Source: Curtobacterium sp. MR_MD2014 (lineage in GTDB: Bacteria; Actinomycetota; Actinomycetes; Actinomycetales; Microbacteriaceae). From it: a stretch of DNA of 64,000 nucleotides. The position numbers and the translations under genes were made by a program. This document shows, in pieces, positions 48,829-58,617 of this stretch. How positions within the stretch are numbered: the stretch's first letter is position 1; each line of letters starts with the position of its first letter. Below the pieces are notes generated by a model. It saw only the letters and a program-made list of their open reading frames with translations. It made no database searches and had not been told where the DNA came from. Location: NCBI RefSeq assembly GCF_000772085.1, contig NZ_CP009755.1, positions 2,480,001 through 2,544,000 on the forward strand, in the 5' to 3' direction.

Positions 48829-50126
48829 GAGGCCGCTCCGAAGTACCCGCGGACCTCGCCGACGGCGGTCAGGAAGCGATCGACGTCCTGCTCGGTCGTG
48901 TACACGTAGGTGCTCGCCCGGCTGGTCGCGACGAGTCCGAGCCGACGGTGCAGCGGCTGGGCACAGTGGTGCCCGGACCGGACCGCGATGCCCTGCGCGT
49001 CGAGGTACTGCGAGACGTCGTGGGCGTGCACCCCGTCGACGTCGAAGGACACGAGTCCGGAGCGCGGCACCCCGGCGGGCGGGCCGACGACGCGGATGCC
49101 CGGCACCGCCGCCAGACCGTCGAGCATCCGGCGGGCGAGGTGCTCCTCGTGGGCGCGGACGCGTTCCATGCCGATGGCCTGCAGGTAGCGGACCGCCTCG
49201 GCGAGTGCGACGGCCTGGGACACCGGCTGCGTCCCGGCCTCGAAGCGCTCGGGCGCCGGCATGTACTCCGACGACTCCATCGTCACGGTCGTGATCATCG
49301 ATCCACCGGTGCGGAACGGCGGCAGGGCGTCGAGGAGTTCCCCGCGACCCCACAGGACGCCGATGCCGTTCGGCCCGAGCATCTTGTGCCCGGAGAACGC
49401 GGCGAAGTCGACGCCGAGCTCCTGCACGTCGAGGGGCCGGTGCGGCGCGGACTGGCACGCGTCGAGGACGACGAGGGCGCCGTGCGCGCGGGCCGCTGCC
49501 ACCACCGCGGCGACGGGCGCGACCATGCCGGTGACGTTCGAGACGTGCGCGAACGCCACGATCCTCGTGTGCTCGGTGATCCGGGAGACCGCGTCCTCGG
49601 CGGTCCAGGTGCCGTCGTCGGCCACCGGGACCCAGCGCAGGGTCGCACCGGTGAGCGCGGCGAGCTCCTGCCACGGCACGAGGTTCGCGTGGTGCTCGGC
49701 CTCGGTGACCAGGACCTCGTCGCCGGGACCGATGCGGAAGCGCTCCGCCGCCGCTCCCCCGCGTCCGCGGCTGGCGTTGGCGATGCCGTACGCCACGAGG
49801 TTCAGCGCGTCGGTGGCGTTCGCCGTCCAGACGACCTCGGACGGCGACGACGCCCCGACGAAGCCGGCGACCGTGGCCCGTGCGTCCTCGTAGGCGTCGG
49901 TGCTCAGGGCCGCGAGCGTGTGCGCACCGCGGTGGACGGCCGCGTTGTCGTGCTCCAGGAACCGTCGCTCGGCGTCGAGCACCTGCCGCGGCCGCTCGGC
50001 CGTCGCGCCGGAGTCGAGGTACGCGAGCGGCTGCCCGTTCACCTCCTGCTGGAGGATCGGGAAGTCCCGCTTGATCGCGGCGACCTCGGACTCGGTCAGC
50101 GGCTGGTTCGGGGCGAGCACGGTCAC
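48825..50126 (-). CDS. sufS: Cysteine desulfurase SufS
   Basis: A 433-residue group II cysteine desulfurase that supplies sulfur for Fe-S clusters. The PLP lysine is in FSGHKMLGPNGIG, the catalytic cysteine in VRSGHHCAQPLHRR, and TEAEHHANLVPW holds the stacking His. Start chosen at GTG 50126, behind an ACGATT box; an upstream start at 50180 would add a poorly conserved stretch. It is transcribed with sufU. Confidence 0.92.
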   Translation of the reverse strand: MTVLAPNQPLTESEVAAIKRDFPILQQEVNGQPLAYLDSGATAERPRQVLDAERRFLEHDNAAVHRGAHTLAALSTDAYEDARATVAGFVGASSPSEVVWTANATDALNLVAYGIANASRGRGGAAAERFRIGPGDEVLVTEAEHHANLVPWQELAALTGATLRWVPVADDGTWTAEDAVSRITEHTRIVAFAHVSNVTGMVAPVAAVVAAARAHGALVVLDACQSAPHRPLDVQELGVDFAAFSGHKMLGPNGIGVLWGRGELLDALPPFRTGGSMITTVTMESSEYMPAPERFEAGTQPVSQAVALAEAVRYLQAIGMERVRAHEEHLARRMLDGLAAVPGIRVVGPPAGVPRSGLVSFDVDGVHAHDVSQYLDAQGIAVRSGHHCAQPLHRRLGLVATSRASTYVYTTEQDVDRFLTAVGEVRGYFGAAS

Positions 50127-50218
50127 GCGGTCAATCGTGGTCGGTCCCGCCCCGTGCGTCCAATCGCCTGCAGCGGACAAGGAGCCGGAACGGCGGCGGG
50201 ACGCAGGCAGGCCGGCCG

Positions 50219-50431
50219 CTACTCGTTGCCGATGCGCTTGTCGGCCTGCTCGCGTGCGGCGTCGATCTTGTCGTCGTACTTGCCGCCCGTGGCCTTCTTC
50301 ACCGCGTCGGCCACACCGCCCAGGACCTTGTCGCTGACGTCCTCGGCCTTCTCGCTCTTCAGGGCGTCCTGGACCTTGCCGTCCTTCAGGAGCTCCTGTG
50401 CCTTCTTCGTGATGTCGTCGAACCCCGCCAT
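50219..50431 (-). CDS. Rv0909-type antitoxin family protein
   Basis: A 70-residue hydrophilic helical protein: MAGFDDITKKAQELLKDGKV, then DKVLGGVADAVKKATGGKYDDKIDAAREQADKRIG. This closely matches the Rv0909/MT0933 antitoxin family. No toxin gene adjoins it, so it may be a solitary member, possibly of stress-protein type. GAGGAGCC precedes the ATG. Confidence 0.8.
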   Translation of the reverse strand: MAGFDDITKKAQELLKDGKVQDALKSEKAEDVSDKVLGGVADAVKKATGGKYDDKIDAAREQADKRIGNE

Positions 50432-50584
50432 GGACGGCTCCTCACCTCGTGCGGGGCCCGTCGCCCCGACCTGCCGCCGATGGTAGGCGCGGCCCCGGCG
50501 CCTGTCCGGGTGTGCCGGCCCGGTGTCGCGGCTCCGGCGCCTGTCCGGTGTCGCGGCCGGCCCGACCCGGTCCGGACGGACGGC

Positions 50585-51880
50585 TCAGACCATCTGCGCG
50601 CTGCGTCGCCGCGCGAGCAGGTAGGAGACCGCGACCGAGCCCGTGATCGCCAGGAGCGACGGGATGAGGATGTCCGTGCCCTCCTGCGTGAACTCGACGA
50701 CGAGCACGAGCGCGGTGAACGGCGCCCGCATCGTGGTCGCCAGCAAGGCCGCCGCTCCGACGAACGCGAACGCCGCCAGGCTCGACCCGTCAGCGGGCCA
50801 GAGCAGCACCCACAGGCCGCCGAGCGCGGCGCCCACCGCGGAGCCGATGGCGATCGAGGGCGTCAGCGTGCCACCGACCGCACCGGCTCCGATGGTCGCC
50901 GAGGTCGTGATCGTGCGGATGATGCCGAGGAGGAGCAGGAACACGATCGGCGACAGCCCGGCGAACGTCGGCGCCTCGGTCGTGGCGTTCATCGCGACGA
51001 GGCCGAGCGCGCGCCCGTTGCCGAGGATCTCCGGGAACGGCACGGCGATGAGCCCGACCATCGCGAAGACGACGGGCAGCACGACGAGCAGGTGCCACCC
51101 CTTCGGCGCCATGCCCTGCAGCCGGTTCGTGAGCTTCACGAAGCCGACGCCCGCGAACCCGAGCAGCGGCCCGACGACGACCGCCCAGACCAGCAGCGAC
51201 GGCGACAGGTGCATCGCGGGCACGTCGTAGAGCACCTCGTCCGGGATCACGAGCCGTGCGGTGAACGCGGCGATCGCACTCGTCGCGAAGGCCGGCAGTG
51301 CGGTCGCGAACGTGAGTTCACCGAGCAGCACCTCGACCGCGAAGAGCGCGCCTCCGAGCGGCACGTCGTACACCGCCGCCAGGCCGGCAGCAGCACCGCA
51401 GGCGACGAGGATGCGCGTCTCGCGCCCCGTCAGGCCGGCACGAGCGGTGACGAGCTGGGACAGCCAGGCACCGATCTCGCGGGGCGCGACCTCCTTGCCG
51501 ATGGAGGCGCCGAGCCCGACGGCCAGGATCTGCACCGCGGCGTTCGCGACCGTGGCGAGCGCCGGCATCCGCTTGCCGTCGACCGCGCCGGTCACCGACA
51601 CCACGGGCTTCGCCCACCGCCGGAGCGCCCACCACGCGACGCCCGTGAGCACGCCGGCCGCGGCGAGCGCGAGGAAGCGGTTGAGCCCGGAGGGCGCATC
51701 GGCCGCCTCGCGGTGCCCGCCGAACGGGTACCCGAAGGCGACGAACTGGATGGCCTGCAGGGCGAGCCACACCGAGATGCCCGCGACGCCGCCGGCGATG
51801 CCGACGAGCCCGGTGATCACGGCGAGCTTGAGGGCCCAGACCGGCGTGGTCGTGCGTGTCGCGTTCCCGGTCTGCGGCAT
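50585..51880 (-). CDS. ClC-family chloride channel/antiporter
   Basis: A 431-residue membrane protein with the ClC layout. The region GASIGKEVAPREIG corresponds to the G(K/R)EGP filter with the gating Glu, CGAAAGLAAVYDVPLGGALFAVE is the next conserved block, and GAVGGTLTPSIAIGSAVGA stands for GxFxP, so both filter motifs are divergent. ATG at 51880, seven bases after TAGGCT. Confidence 0.87.
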   Translation of the reverse strand: MPQTGNATRTTTPVWALKLAVITGLVGIAGGVAGISVWLALQAIQFVAFGYPFGGHREAADAPSGLNRFLALAAAGVLTGVAWWALRRWAKPVVSVTGAVDGKRMPALATVANAAVQILAVGLGASIGKEVAPREIGAWLSQLVTARAGLTGRETRILVACGAAAGLAAVYDVPLGGALFAVEVLLGELTFATALPAFATSAIAAFTARLVIPDEVLYDVPAMHLSPSLLVWAVVVGPLLGFAGVGFVKLTNRLQGMAPKGWHLLVVLPVVFAMVGLIAVPFPEILGNGRALGLVAMNATTEAPTFAGLSPIVFLLLLGIIRTITTSATIGAGAVGGTLTPSIAIGSAVGAALGGLWVLLWPADGSSLAAFAFVGAAALLATTMRAPFTALVLVVEFTQEGTDILIPSLLAITGSVAVSYLLARRRSAQMV

Positions 51881-51939
51881 GACCGGAAGCCTAGCGGCGA
51901 TCGGGACCGGCCCACGGACGGCCGACGGCACCCGTGGAC

Positions 51940-51981
51940 GGACGGGAGGCCCGTGGCGGGGCCGCCACGGGCCTCCCGTCC
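51940..51981. terminator. Hairpin of the GACGGGAGGC family
   Basis: GGACGGGAGGCCCGTGGCGG pairs perfectly with its complement around GG. It lies 20 bases after the stop of the alpha-galactosidase gene (minus strand) and upstream of the ClC gene. Confidence 0.85.
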
Positions 51982-52001
51982 GGCTGCTGGTCGCGTCGCG
52001 G

Positions 52002-54122
52002 TCAGACGGCCGTCACGCGGAAGGGGACCACCTGGTCGGCCGGCAGGAGCGGGGGCTGGAGGCCGACCTGCTCGAGCACGCGGCCGCTGAAGACGCGGTC
52101 GCCGGCCCACCAGTCGGGCGCCCGGACCTCGTGGTCCTCGCCGACCAGGACCGGGTCGACGCGGTACCGCGTGTCCGGGTCGAGGTCACGGAGGACCACG
52201 CGCCCGATGCCCGACACCTCGGACCGGCCCGTGCTCGCGACGAAGAACACGGCCTGGCGGCGGTCCTCGGCGACCACGCCGTAGACCAGGCGCGTGGGGT
52301 CGACCTCGTCGACGCGGACGAGCAGGCCGCCGTGCAGGAGTGCGCGCCACTCCTTGTGCAGCGCGATCCACGACGCGAGGGTGCGCTCCTCGTCCGCGGT
52401 GGCCTGCGCGAGGTCCCACTCGATGCCGAAGTGCCCGATCAGCGCGGTGCCCGCACGGAAGGACACGTCGTGGAAGCGGCCCGTCGTGTGGTTCACCCCG
52501 CTGGCGACGTGCGCGCCGAGGAGCTCCGGCGGCAGCAGCTGCTGCGTCCAGCGGTGCATCTGCTGACGCTCGAAGGGGTCGATGTCGTCGGACACCCACA
52601 CGCGGTCGGTGTGCTCGATCACCGCGAGGTCGACACGCGCACCGCCGGACGAGCACGACTCGATCTCGAGCCCCGGGAAGCGTTCCTTGAGCGTCGCCAT
52701 CAGGCGGTAGGTGGCGAGGGTCTGCTCGTGCACGGCTGCCCCGCCGCCCGGGTGCCCGGCCTCGACCAGGTCGCGGTTGTGGTCCCACTTGACGTAGTCG
52801 ACGCCGTACTCGCCGATGATCGCGGTCATCCGCTCGAGCACGTACGCGTACGCGTCCGGGATCGCGAGGTTGAGCACCTGCTGGTCGCGCGAGCGGACGG
52901 GCAACCGGCCGTCCGCCTGCATGATCCACTCCGGGTGCGCCCGGGCGAGGTCGCTGTCCTCGTTCACCATCTCGGGCTCGAACCACAGCCCGAACTCCAT
53001 GCCGAGGGCACGGACACGGTCGACGATCGGACCGAGGCCGTCCGGCCAGACGTCCTCGTCGACGTACCAGTCACCGAGACCGGCGTGGTCGTCACGGCGA
53101 CCGCGGAACCAGCCGTCGTCGAGCACGTACCGCTCGACGCCGAGCCGGGCGGCCCGCTCGGCGAGGTCGGTGAGGCGGGCGAGGTCGTGGTCGAAGTAGA
53201 CCGCCTCCCAGACGTTGATCGTCACCGGCCGCGGGGTCGACGGGTGCTGCGGGCGGCTGCGGAGCCAGTGGTGGAACCGGCGGGCCTGGTCGTCGAGGCC
53301 GTCACCCCACGCGCCGTACACCCAGGGGCCCTCGTAGGTCTCGCCGGTGTCCAAGCGGACCTCGCCGGGGAGCACGAGCTCGCCACCACCGGCCACCTGG
53401 CGCCCGGTCGCGAGCCGCTCGGCGAAGTGACGGTGGTTCCCGCTCCACGCGGTGTGCACGCCCCAGACCTCACCGCGGGCGAACCCGAACCCGGGCTCCC
53501 CCACGCTGAGCACGGTCGCGGCGTCCGCTCCGGTGCGACCCTTGCGGCTGTCGCGCTCGTGCGTGCCGACGACGAGCTCGCGACGCTGCGGGGTGCGCTC
53601 CTTGCCCCAGCGGCCGGCGAAGTCGAGGACCTCGCGGGCGCGGGAGGGCACGGGCAGCGCCACGGTCAGGTCGTCCACCGTGTAGGTGCCGACGGCGGTG
53701 TTCGTGACGGCGGCGCGGGCGCGCACCAGGCCGGACACGAGCAGCTCGAGCGTCACGCGGACGGCGAGGCCCGCGGTGGTGTCCTCGGCCTCGGCGGTCA
53801 CGTGGGTGTCGTCGACGTCGATCGCCGTGACGGTGAAGGCCGGTGACCAGTCGCGACCACCACGGTGGCCGGAGAGCCCGGGGCGACCGGTCCACCCGCG
53901 GTGGGGCTCCGGCAGCAGTGCGAGGCGGACGGGCACGTCGGCCTCGTTGTTCGCGACCGGGGCCACGTCGGCGTCCGCGAGGGCGACGAGCTCGTCGAGG
54001 GCGAGCGGCCCGAGGGCAGCGCCCCAGTGCACGACGGCGGGCAGCGCGCCGTCGCGGCAGTCGAGCACGACGGACACCCCACCGGCGGTCAGGTGGACGA
54101 GGTCGTTCGTGGTGGTGGGCAT
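52002..54122 (-). CDS. Alpha-galactosidase, GH36 family
   Basis: A 706-residue glycoside hydrolase that removes alpha-galactose, for example from raffinose-type sugars. VLDDGWFRGRRDD and EFGLWFEPEMVNEDSDL are diagnostic; the nucleophile is the Asp in YVKWDHNRD and the acid/base is the Asp in SCSSGGARVD. No signal peptide, so it acts inside the cell. The ATG at 54122 has GGAG six bases upstream. No sugar transporter adjoins it. Confidence 0.93.
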   Translation of the reverse strand: MPTTTNDLVHLTAGGVSVVLDCRDGALPAVVHWGAALGPLALDELVALADADVAPVANNEADVPVRLALLPEPHRGWTGRPGLSGHRGGRDWSPAFTVTAIDVDDTHVTAEAEDTTAGLAVRVTLELLVSGLVRARAAVTNTAVGTYTVDDLTVALPVPSRAREVLDFAGRWGKERTPQRRELVVGTHERDSRKGRTGADAATVLSVGEPGFGFARGEVWGVHTAWSGNHRHFAERLATGRQVAGGGELVLPGEVRLDTGETYEGPWVYGAWGDGLDDQARRFHHWLRSRPQHPSTPRPVTINVWEAVYFDHDLARLTDLAERAARLGVERYVLDDGWFRGRRDDHAGLGDWYVDEDVWPDGLGPIVDRVRALGMEFGLWFEPEMVNEDSDLARAHPEWIMQADGRLPVRSRDQQVLNLAIPDAYAYVLERMTAIIGEYGVDYVKWDHNRDLVEAGHPGGGAAVHEQTLATYRLMATLKERFPGLEIESCSSGGARVDLAVIEHTDRVWVSDDIDPFERQQMHRWTQQLLPPELLGAHVASGVNHTTGRFHDVSFRAGTALIGHFGIEWDLAQATADEERTLASWIALHKEWRALLHGGLLVRVDEVDPTRLVYGVVAEDRRQAVFFVASTGRSEVSGIGRVVLRDLDPDTRYRVDPVLVGEDHEVRAPDWWAGDRVFSGRVLEQVGLQPPLLPADQVVPFRVTAV

Positions 54123-54258
54123 CGTTGCTCCGGTCGGCGTCGTCGACGCCTGTGCGTCGTGGGCACGACGAGCCTGGCTGGCGCGGCGCGTGCTGCGCAA
54201 CACGACGCGCGAGGGTCCGCGGAACCGGCGGGGCCGGGCCGTCCGGGACGGTGGGTCG

Positions 54259-55242
54259 TCAGAACCAGCGCTTCACCTTGAAGACGACGAACAGGATCGC
54301 GGCGAAGGCGATCATCGCGACGATCGACAGCGGGTACCCCCACGTCCACGACAGTTCGGGCATGTGCGTGAAGTTCATCCCGTAGATCGCCGCGATGAGC
54401 GTCGGCGCGAACAGGATCGCCGCCCAGCCCGAGATGCGCTTCGTGTCGTCGTTCTGCTTCTGCGCGGCGAGGGTCGAGTCGACCGTCAGCGCGTTCTGCA
54501 GCAGCTGTCGGAAGGTGTCGAGTCGCTCGACCGTGCGGATGACGTGGTCCAGGACGTCGCGGAAGCGGCGCTGCAGCTCCACCGGCAGGTGGTACTTCTC
54601 CGCGCCGCGGTGCAGGTTCTCGATGATGCCGATGAGCGGACGGGCCGCGCGTTGGAAGTCGACGACCTCGCCGAACAGCTCGTAGATGCGCCTCGACACC
54701 CCCGCCACCCCGGAGAACAGCTGGTCCTCGATCTGGTTGATGTCCTCCTCCAGGCCGTCGATCACCGGCGCGTAGCCGTCGACGATCGAGTCCATGAGCG
54801 CCCAGAGCTGCGCCTGCGGTCCCGCCGTCACGAGGGCCGGTTTGCCGCTGAGCCGTCGGAGCGCGTGCGGGACGGCTTGCGCGCCACGTGGGTCCGCCGG
54901 GACGACCGCCAGGAAGAAGTCCTGCCCGACGAAGGCATGCACCTCGCCGAACTCCACCTCCTCCGGGCCGTCGTGGTAGACCGCCGGCTTCAGCACCGTG
55001 AAGAGCGTCGAGCCGTAGCGTTCGAGCTTCGGGCGCTGGTGCCCCTCGGCGGCGTCCTCGACCGCGAGCTCGTGCAGCCCGAGGGCGACCGCGACGTCCC
55101 CGAGCTCCTCGGCGTCGGGGCGGTGCAGCACGATGCACGCGCTGGCGCCCTGCTCGCCGATCATCCGGAAGGTGTCGTCGAGCGACGGGCAGGCGATCGG
55201 GGCGATGCGGTCGACGTAGACGGTGTTGAGCTCGACGGTCAC
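54259..55242 (-). CDS. CorA-family magnesium/cobalt transporter
   Basis: A 327-residue divalent-cation channel. A long soluble domain is followed by the coiled helices (SRRIYELFGEVVDFQRAARPL, RFRDVLDHVIRTVERLDTFRQLLQNAL) and two C-terminal membrane helices with the selectivity motif GMNFTHMPEL. The GTG start lies six bases after a TACGGT box. Divergent from the TspO-like gene. Confidence 0.92.
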   Translation of the reverse strand: MTVELNTVYVDRIAPIACPSLDDTFRMIGEQGASACIVLHRPDAEELGDVAVALGLHELAVEDAAEGHQRPKLERYGSTLFTVLKPAVYHDGPEEVEFGEVHAFVGQDFFLAVVPADPRGAQAVPHALRRLSGKPALVTAGPQAQLWALMDSIVDGYAPVIDGLEEDINQIEDQLFSGVAGVSRRIYELFGEVVDFQRAARPLIGIIENLHRGAEKYHLPVELQRRFRDVLDHVIRTVERLDTFRQLLQNALTVDSTLAAQKQNDDTKRISGWAAILFAPTLIAAIYGMNFTHMPELSWTWGYPLSIVAMIAFAAILFVVFKVKRWF

Positions 55243-55362
55243 GATGCCACCGTACGCACCGCCCGTCGGCCCGTCCCCCGGCCACCTGGACGTCGGCTGC
55301 GTCCGACGCGACGGCACGGGCCTACCGTACGGGTCATCAGCATGCTGACGAACGGAGCGGAC

Positions 55363-56190
55363 ATGAAGAAGATCTGGAAGCGCATCGCGGTCGCCGTGAG
55401 CGCTGTGGTGGCAGTGGTCGGCGCCTTCGTCGGCTCGGGCGCAGCGGGCGGGACCCCCATCGCCGAAGCGGCCGGCGGTGCACTCTCGGCGTCGTCGACC
55501 GCGATCGCACCGGCCGGCCCCGCGTTCTCGATCTGGAGCGTCGTCTACGTCGGGTTGATCGCCTACACGGTGCGGCAGTTCTTCCGCACCGCCGACGACG
55601 AGCGCCACGAGCGCCTGTTCGTCCCCGCGGTGCTGTCGCTGCTGCTCAACGCGGCGTGGATCCTGTCCGTGCAGTTCGGGTTCCTGTGGGCGAGCGAGCC
55701 GATCATCGTCGCGCTGCTCGGCGTCCTGGTCTGGGCGTTCGCGGTGCTGCGGCGGACGCGTCCCTCGGGTGCCGTCGAGGCGATCGTGACCGACGGGACG
55801 TTCGGGCTCTACCTCGGGTGGGTCTGCGTCGCGACCGCGGCCAACACCGCAGCGGTGCTGACGGCCGCGGGCTTCCGGGGCTTCGGACTCGGGCAGGACG
55901 CCTGGGGCGTGCTCGTCGCCGCGGTCGCCGGGCTCGTCGGGGTGCTCCTGGCGATCTGGGGCGGCGGACGACTCGCACCGACCGCGGCGCTGTCCTGGGG
56001 TCTCGCGTGGGTCGCGGTCGGGCGGCTCGACGGGCCGCTCGTGTCCGTGCCGACGGCGGTCACGGCCGTCGTGGCGATCGCCGTTGCGGTCGTCGTCACC
56101 CTCGTGGTGCGCGCCCGGGTCGGCTGGGCCGCGCGCTCGCGCGGGGCGCGCGCCGCGGCCGGCGCCGCGGCCGCGGCCCGCGCGGCGTAG
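55363..56190 (+). CDS. TspO/MBR-related (tryptophan-rich sensory) membrane protein
   Basis: A 275-residue protein with seven or so helices. APAGPAFSIWSVVYVGLIAYTVRQF is typical of TspO/MBR family N-termini, and LLLNAAWILSVQFGFLWAS matches the second conserved region. Members bind porphyrins or act in stress signalling. ATG at 55363 with GGAG-CGGAC spacing; an in-frame ATG at 55342 follows a TACCGT box and is possible. The last 20 residues are Ala/Arg low-complexity. Confidence 0.78.
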   Translation: MKKIWKRIAVAVSAVVAVVGAFVGSGAAGGTPIAEAAGGALSASSTAIAPAGPAFSIWSVVYVGLIAYTVRQFFRTADDERHERLFVPAVLSLLLNAAWILSVQFGFLWASEPIIVALLGVLVWAFAVLRRTRPSGAVEAIVTDGTFGLYLGWVCVATAANTAAVLTAAGFRGFGLGQDAWGVLVAAVAGLVGVLLAIWGGGRLAPTAALSWGLAWVAVGRLDGPLVSVPTAVTAVVAIAVAVVVTLVVRARVGWAARSRGARAAAGAAAAARAA

Positions 56191-56222
56191 CCGCGGCGCC
56201 CGCGCGCCCGCGCGGCGCAGCC

Positions 56223-56292
56223 GCGAGACTCGGCTGGGCGGACACTTTCGTGGCGTTCCAGCCGCGAAAGTGTCCGCCAGGCCGAGTCTCGC
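56223..56292. repeat. 70-bp imperfect inverted repeat between convergent genes
   Basis: GCGAGACTCGGC pairs with GCCGAGTCTCGC and GGCGGACACTTTCG pairs with CGAAAGTGTCCGCC, around a 12-base loop. It ends 18 bases before the stop of the alanine dehydrogenase gene, so it is a likely bidirectional terminator. Its sequence is unrelated to the GACGGACGGGAGGC family. Confidence 0.7.
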
Positions 56293-56309
56293 TGCCTCGC
56301 GCCGGCGCG

Positions 56310-57410
56310 TCAGCGCGCGGCGGCCGCCAGGCCGTGCGCGGCCGCGACGGCCTCGTTCACGACCTGGCCGGCGTGCACGTTCACACCCTTCGCGAGGGCC
56401 GGGTCGACCTCGGTGGCCCGCTCCCACCCCTGGTCGGCGATCGCGAGGGCGTAGGGCAGCGTCGCGTTCGTCAACGAGATCGTGCTGGTGCGCGGGACGG
56501 CACCCGGCATGTTCGCGACGCAGTAGTAGACGGCGTCGTGCACACGGAAGGTCGGGTCGTCGTGCGTGGTCGGCCGCGAGCCCTCGAAGCAGCCGCCCTG
56601 GTCGATCGCGATGTCGACGAGCACCGACCCCTGCCGCATGTCCGCGACCATGGCGTCGGTCACGAGCTTGGGCGCCGAGGCACCGGGGATGAGCACCGAC
56701 CCCACGACGAGGTCCGCCTCGCGCAGCGCATCGGCGATCGCGTGCGACGACGACCGCAGCGTCGTGATCCGACCGTCGAACCGGGCGTCGAGCGCACGCA
56801 GCCGCGGCAGGCTGATGTCGAACACCGTGACCTCGGCGCCGAGCCCGAGGGCCATGGTCGCGGCGTGCTCCCCCGCGACCCCGCCGCCGATGACGACGAC
56901 CCGGCCGCGCGGCGTCCCGGGGACCCCGCCGAGGAGCAGCCCGCGGCCGCCCTTCGTGCGCATGAGCTGGTCGGCGCCGACCTGCACGGAGAGTCGCCCG
57001 GCGATCTCGGACATCGGCGAGAGCAGCGGCAGCGACCGGTCCGGCAGCTGCACGGTCTCGTAGGCGATCGCGGTCGCACCAGAGGCGACGAGCGCGTCGG
57101 TGAGCGGCCGGTCGGCAGCCAGGTGCAGGTAGGTGAAGAGCACCTGTCCCGGACGGATCGACGGGTACTCGGAGGCGACGGGCTCCTTCACCTTGAGGAC
57201 GAGCTCCGCCTGCTCCCAGACCTCGGCGGCCGTGCCGACGACGGTGGCTCCCGCAGCCCGGTACTCGTCGTCCGAGAAGGACGATCCGGCTCCGGCACCG
57301 GCCTGCACGAGCACGCGGTGACCGTGCAGCGCGAGCTCACCCACACCCGCCGGCGTGGCCGCGACGCGGTACTCGTTGTTCTTGACTTCGGTGGGGACGC
57401 CGATCAGCAT
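56310..57410 (-). CDS. ald: Alanine dehydrogenase
   Basis: A 366-residue NAD-dependent enzyme that converts alanine to pyruvate and ammonia reversibly. [17 protein letters not shown] begins the fold; Lys75 (KVKEP) and His96 (TYLHLA) are the catalytic pair in the usual positions, and [17 protein letters not shown] is the NAD loop. The ATG at 57410 has AAGGAG six bases upstream; an in-frame earlier start would add 31 poorly conserved residues. The 141-base region upstream shows no clear operator. Confidence 0.94.
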   Translation of the reverse strand: MLIGVPTEVKNNEYRVAATPAGVGELALHGHRVLVQAGAGAGSSFSDDEYRAAGATVVGTAAEVWEQAELVLKVKEPVASEYPSIRPGQVLFTYLHLAADRPLTDALVASGATAIAYETVQLPDRSLPLLSPMSEIAGRLSVQVGADQLMRTKGGRGLLLGGVPGTPRGRVVVIGGGVAGEHAATMALGLGAEVTVFDISLPRLRALDARFDGRITTLRSSSHAIADALREADLVVGSVLIPGASAPKLVTDAMVADMRQGSVLVDIAIDQGGCFEGSRPTTHDDPTFRVHDAVYYCVANMPGAVPRTSTISLTNATLPYALAIADQGWERATEVDPALAKGVNVHAGQVVNEAVAAAHGLAAAAR

Positions 57411-57551
57411 CACGGACTCCTTCGTGGGCGGTGCAGGACACTTCCACGATGCGCCGGAGTTCGTCTCGGATGGGTTTCCGCCGAACATCTGCACGGTCTC
57501 CACCGATACGGTCGCACGAGATTCGGCTCGGCCCGCGCACGCCCCGGGTGG

Positions 57552-58556
57552 TCAGTGCGCGCGGAGCGACTCGCTCGGCAGCTCGCCGAAGCGGGCGCGG
57601 TAGGTCGCCGAGAACCGGCCGAGGTGCCCGAACCCCCAGGCGCGAGCGATGTCCGCCACGCTGGTGTCGTCGCGGTCACCGCGGAGCAGGTCCCCCCGGG
57701 CGCCGTCGAGCCGCACGCTGCGCAGCAGGTCACCCGGCGTCTGGTCGAGGTGCCGCCGGAGCGACTGCTGGAGCCCACGCGGACTGAGCCCGGCCGCCGC
57801 AGCGATCTCGGCGGTCCCGATGGCGTCCCGCGCGTGGGCGTGCACGTACTCGAGCGCCAGCCGCAGTCGGGCGTGCTCCGGACCGTTGCCGGTGACCGTC
57901 GACTGCCAGCGCTCGCGGTGCGGGAAGGCGTCGACCGCCGCGGTCACGAAGGCGTCGACGATGCTGCGCCGTGCCGCCGGGCTGAGGTCGTTGTCGCTGT
58001 GCAACCAGGTCGACGAGTGCGCGCGCACGACCGACTGCCAGGTGCGCACGCCGTCGGCGGTCGGACGGTGCATCGCGTCGAACGTGAAGTCGGCATCGCC
58101 CACGAGCGACCTGACGTGCGCCTTGTCGAGCTGCACCAGGTTCAGCCCGATGTCGCGGTGGTGCAGTTCGTACGCATCGGGCAGGACCACGGGCACGCCG
58201 GGCTCGAGGTCGATGCTCCGGCCGCCGAAGGTGAGGGTACTGGACCCGGACCGCAACCACGCGACGAGGACCTGGTCGTCCACGACGCTCTCGGTCCGGA
58301 GGTCGACGAGGAACCGGGCCGTCCGCAGGGACAGCAGCCCGTCGCTCACCCCCGCGAAGTCCCACTGTGGGCGCTGTCGGGTCCGTCGGACCCGGGGCGC
58401 CCGGAAGTCGTAGTCGCCGGTGAAGAACGACAGGGCTTCATCCACGTCGGTGCCGGCGATGCGGCGGAAGGAGCGGCCGTCCGTCGCGGTCGCAGGTGCC
58501 GCCGGGACGGCGCCGTCGGACTCCACCCGATCGGGGTTCTCGTGAGAAGGCACCAT
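57552..58556 (-). CDS. AraC family transcriptional regulator
   Basis: A 334-residue regulator. The C-terminal 100 residues hold two helix-turn-helix units (IGTAEIAAAAGLSPRGLQQSLRRHLDQTPGDLLRSVRLDGAR, then SVADIARAWGFGHLGRFSATYRARFGELPSE). The N-terminus is a cupin-like ligand domain similar to AraC_binding_2 proteins. ATG at 58556, seven bases after TAGGTT. It lies upstream of ald on the same strand, but co-control is only a guess. Confidence 0.87.
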   Translation of the reverse strand: MVPSHENPDRVESDGAVPAAPATATDGRSFRRIAGTDVDEALSFFTGDYDFRAPRVRRTRQRPQWDFAGVSDGLLSLRTARFLVDLRTESVVDDQVLVAWLRSGSSTLTFGGRSIDLEPGVPVVLPDAYELHHRDIGLNLVQLDKAHVRSLVGDADFTFDAMHRPTADGVRTWQSVVRAHSSTWLHSDNDLSPAARRSIVDAFVTAAVDAFPHRERWQSTVTGNGPEHARLRLALEYVHAHARDAIGTAEIAAAAGLSPRGLQQSLRRHLDQTPGDLLRSVRLDGARGDLLRGDRDDTSVADIARAWGFGHLGRFSATYRARFGELPSESLRAH

Positions 58557-58617
58557 GGACCAGAACCTACGGGGCACCACCGACAAAGTAGGTCGGCACC
58601 TGACCCAAGCGGAGCGG

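Noticed and set aside
51261..53846. 861-codon plus-strand frame opposite the ClC and GH36 genes
   Set aside because: Antisense to two well-supported families; composition is that of a reverse-strand shadow.
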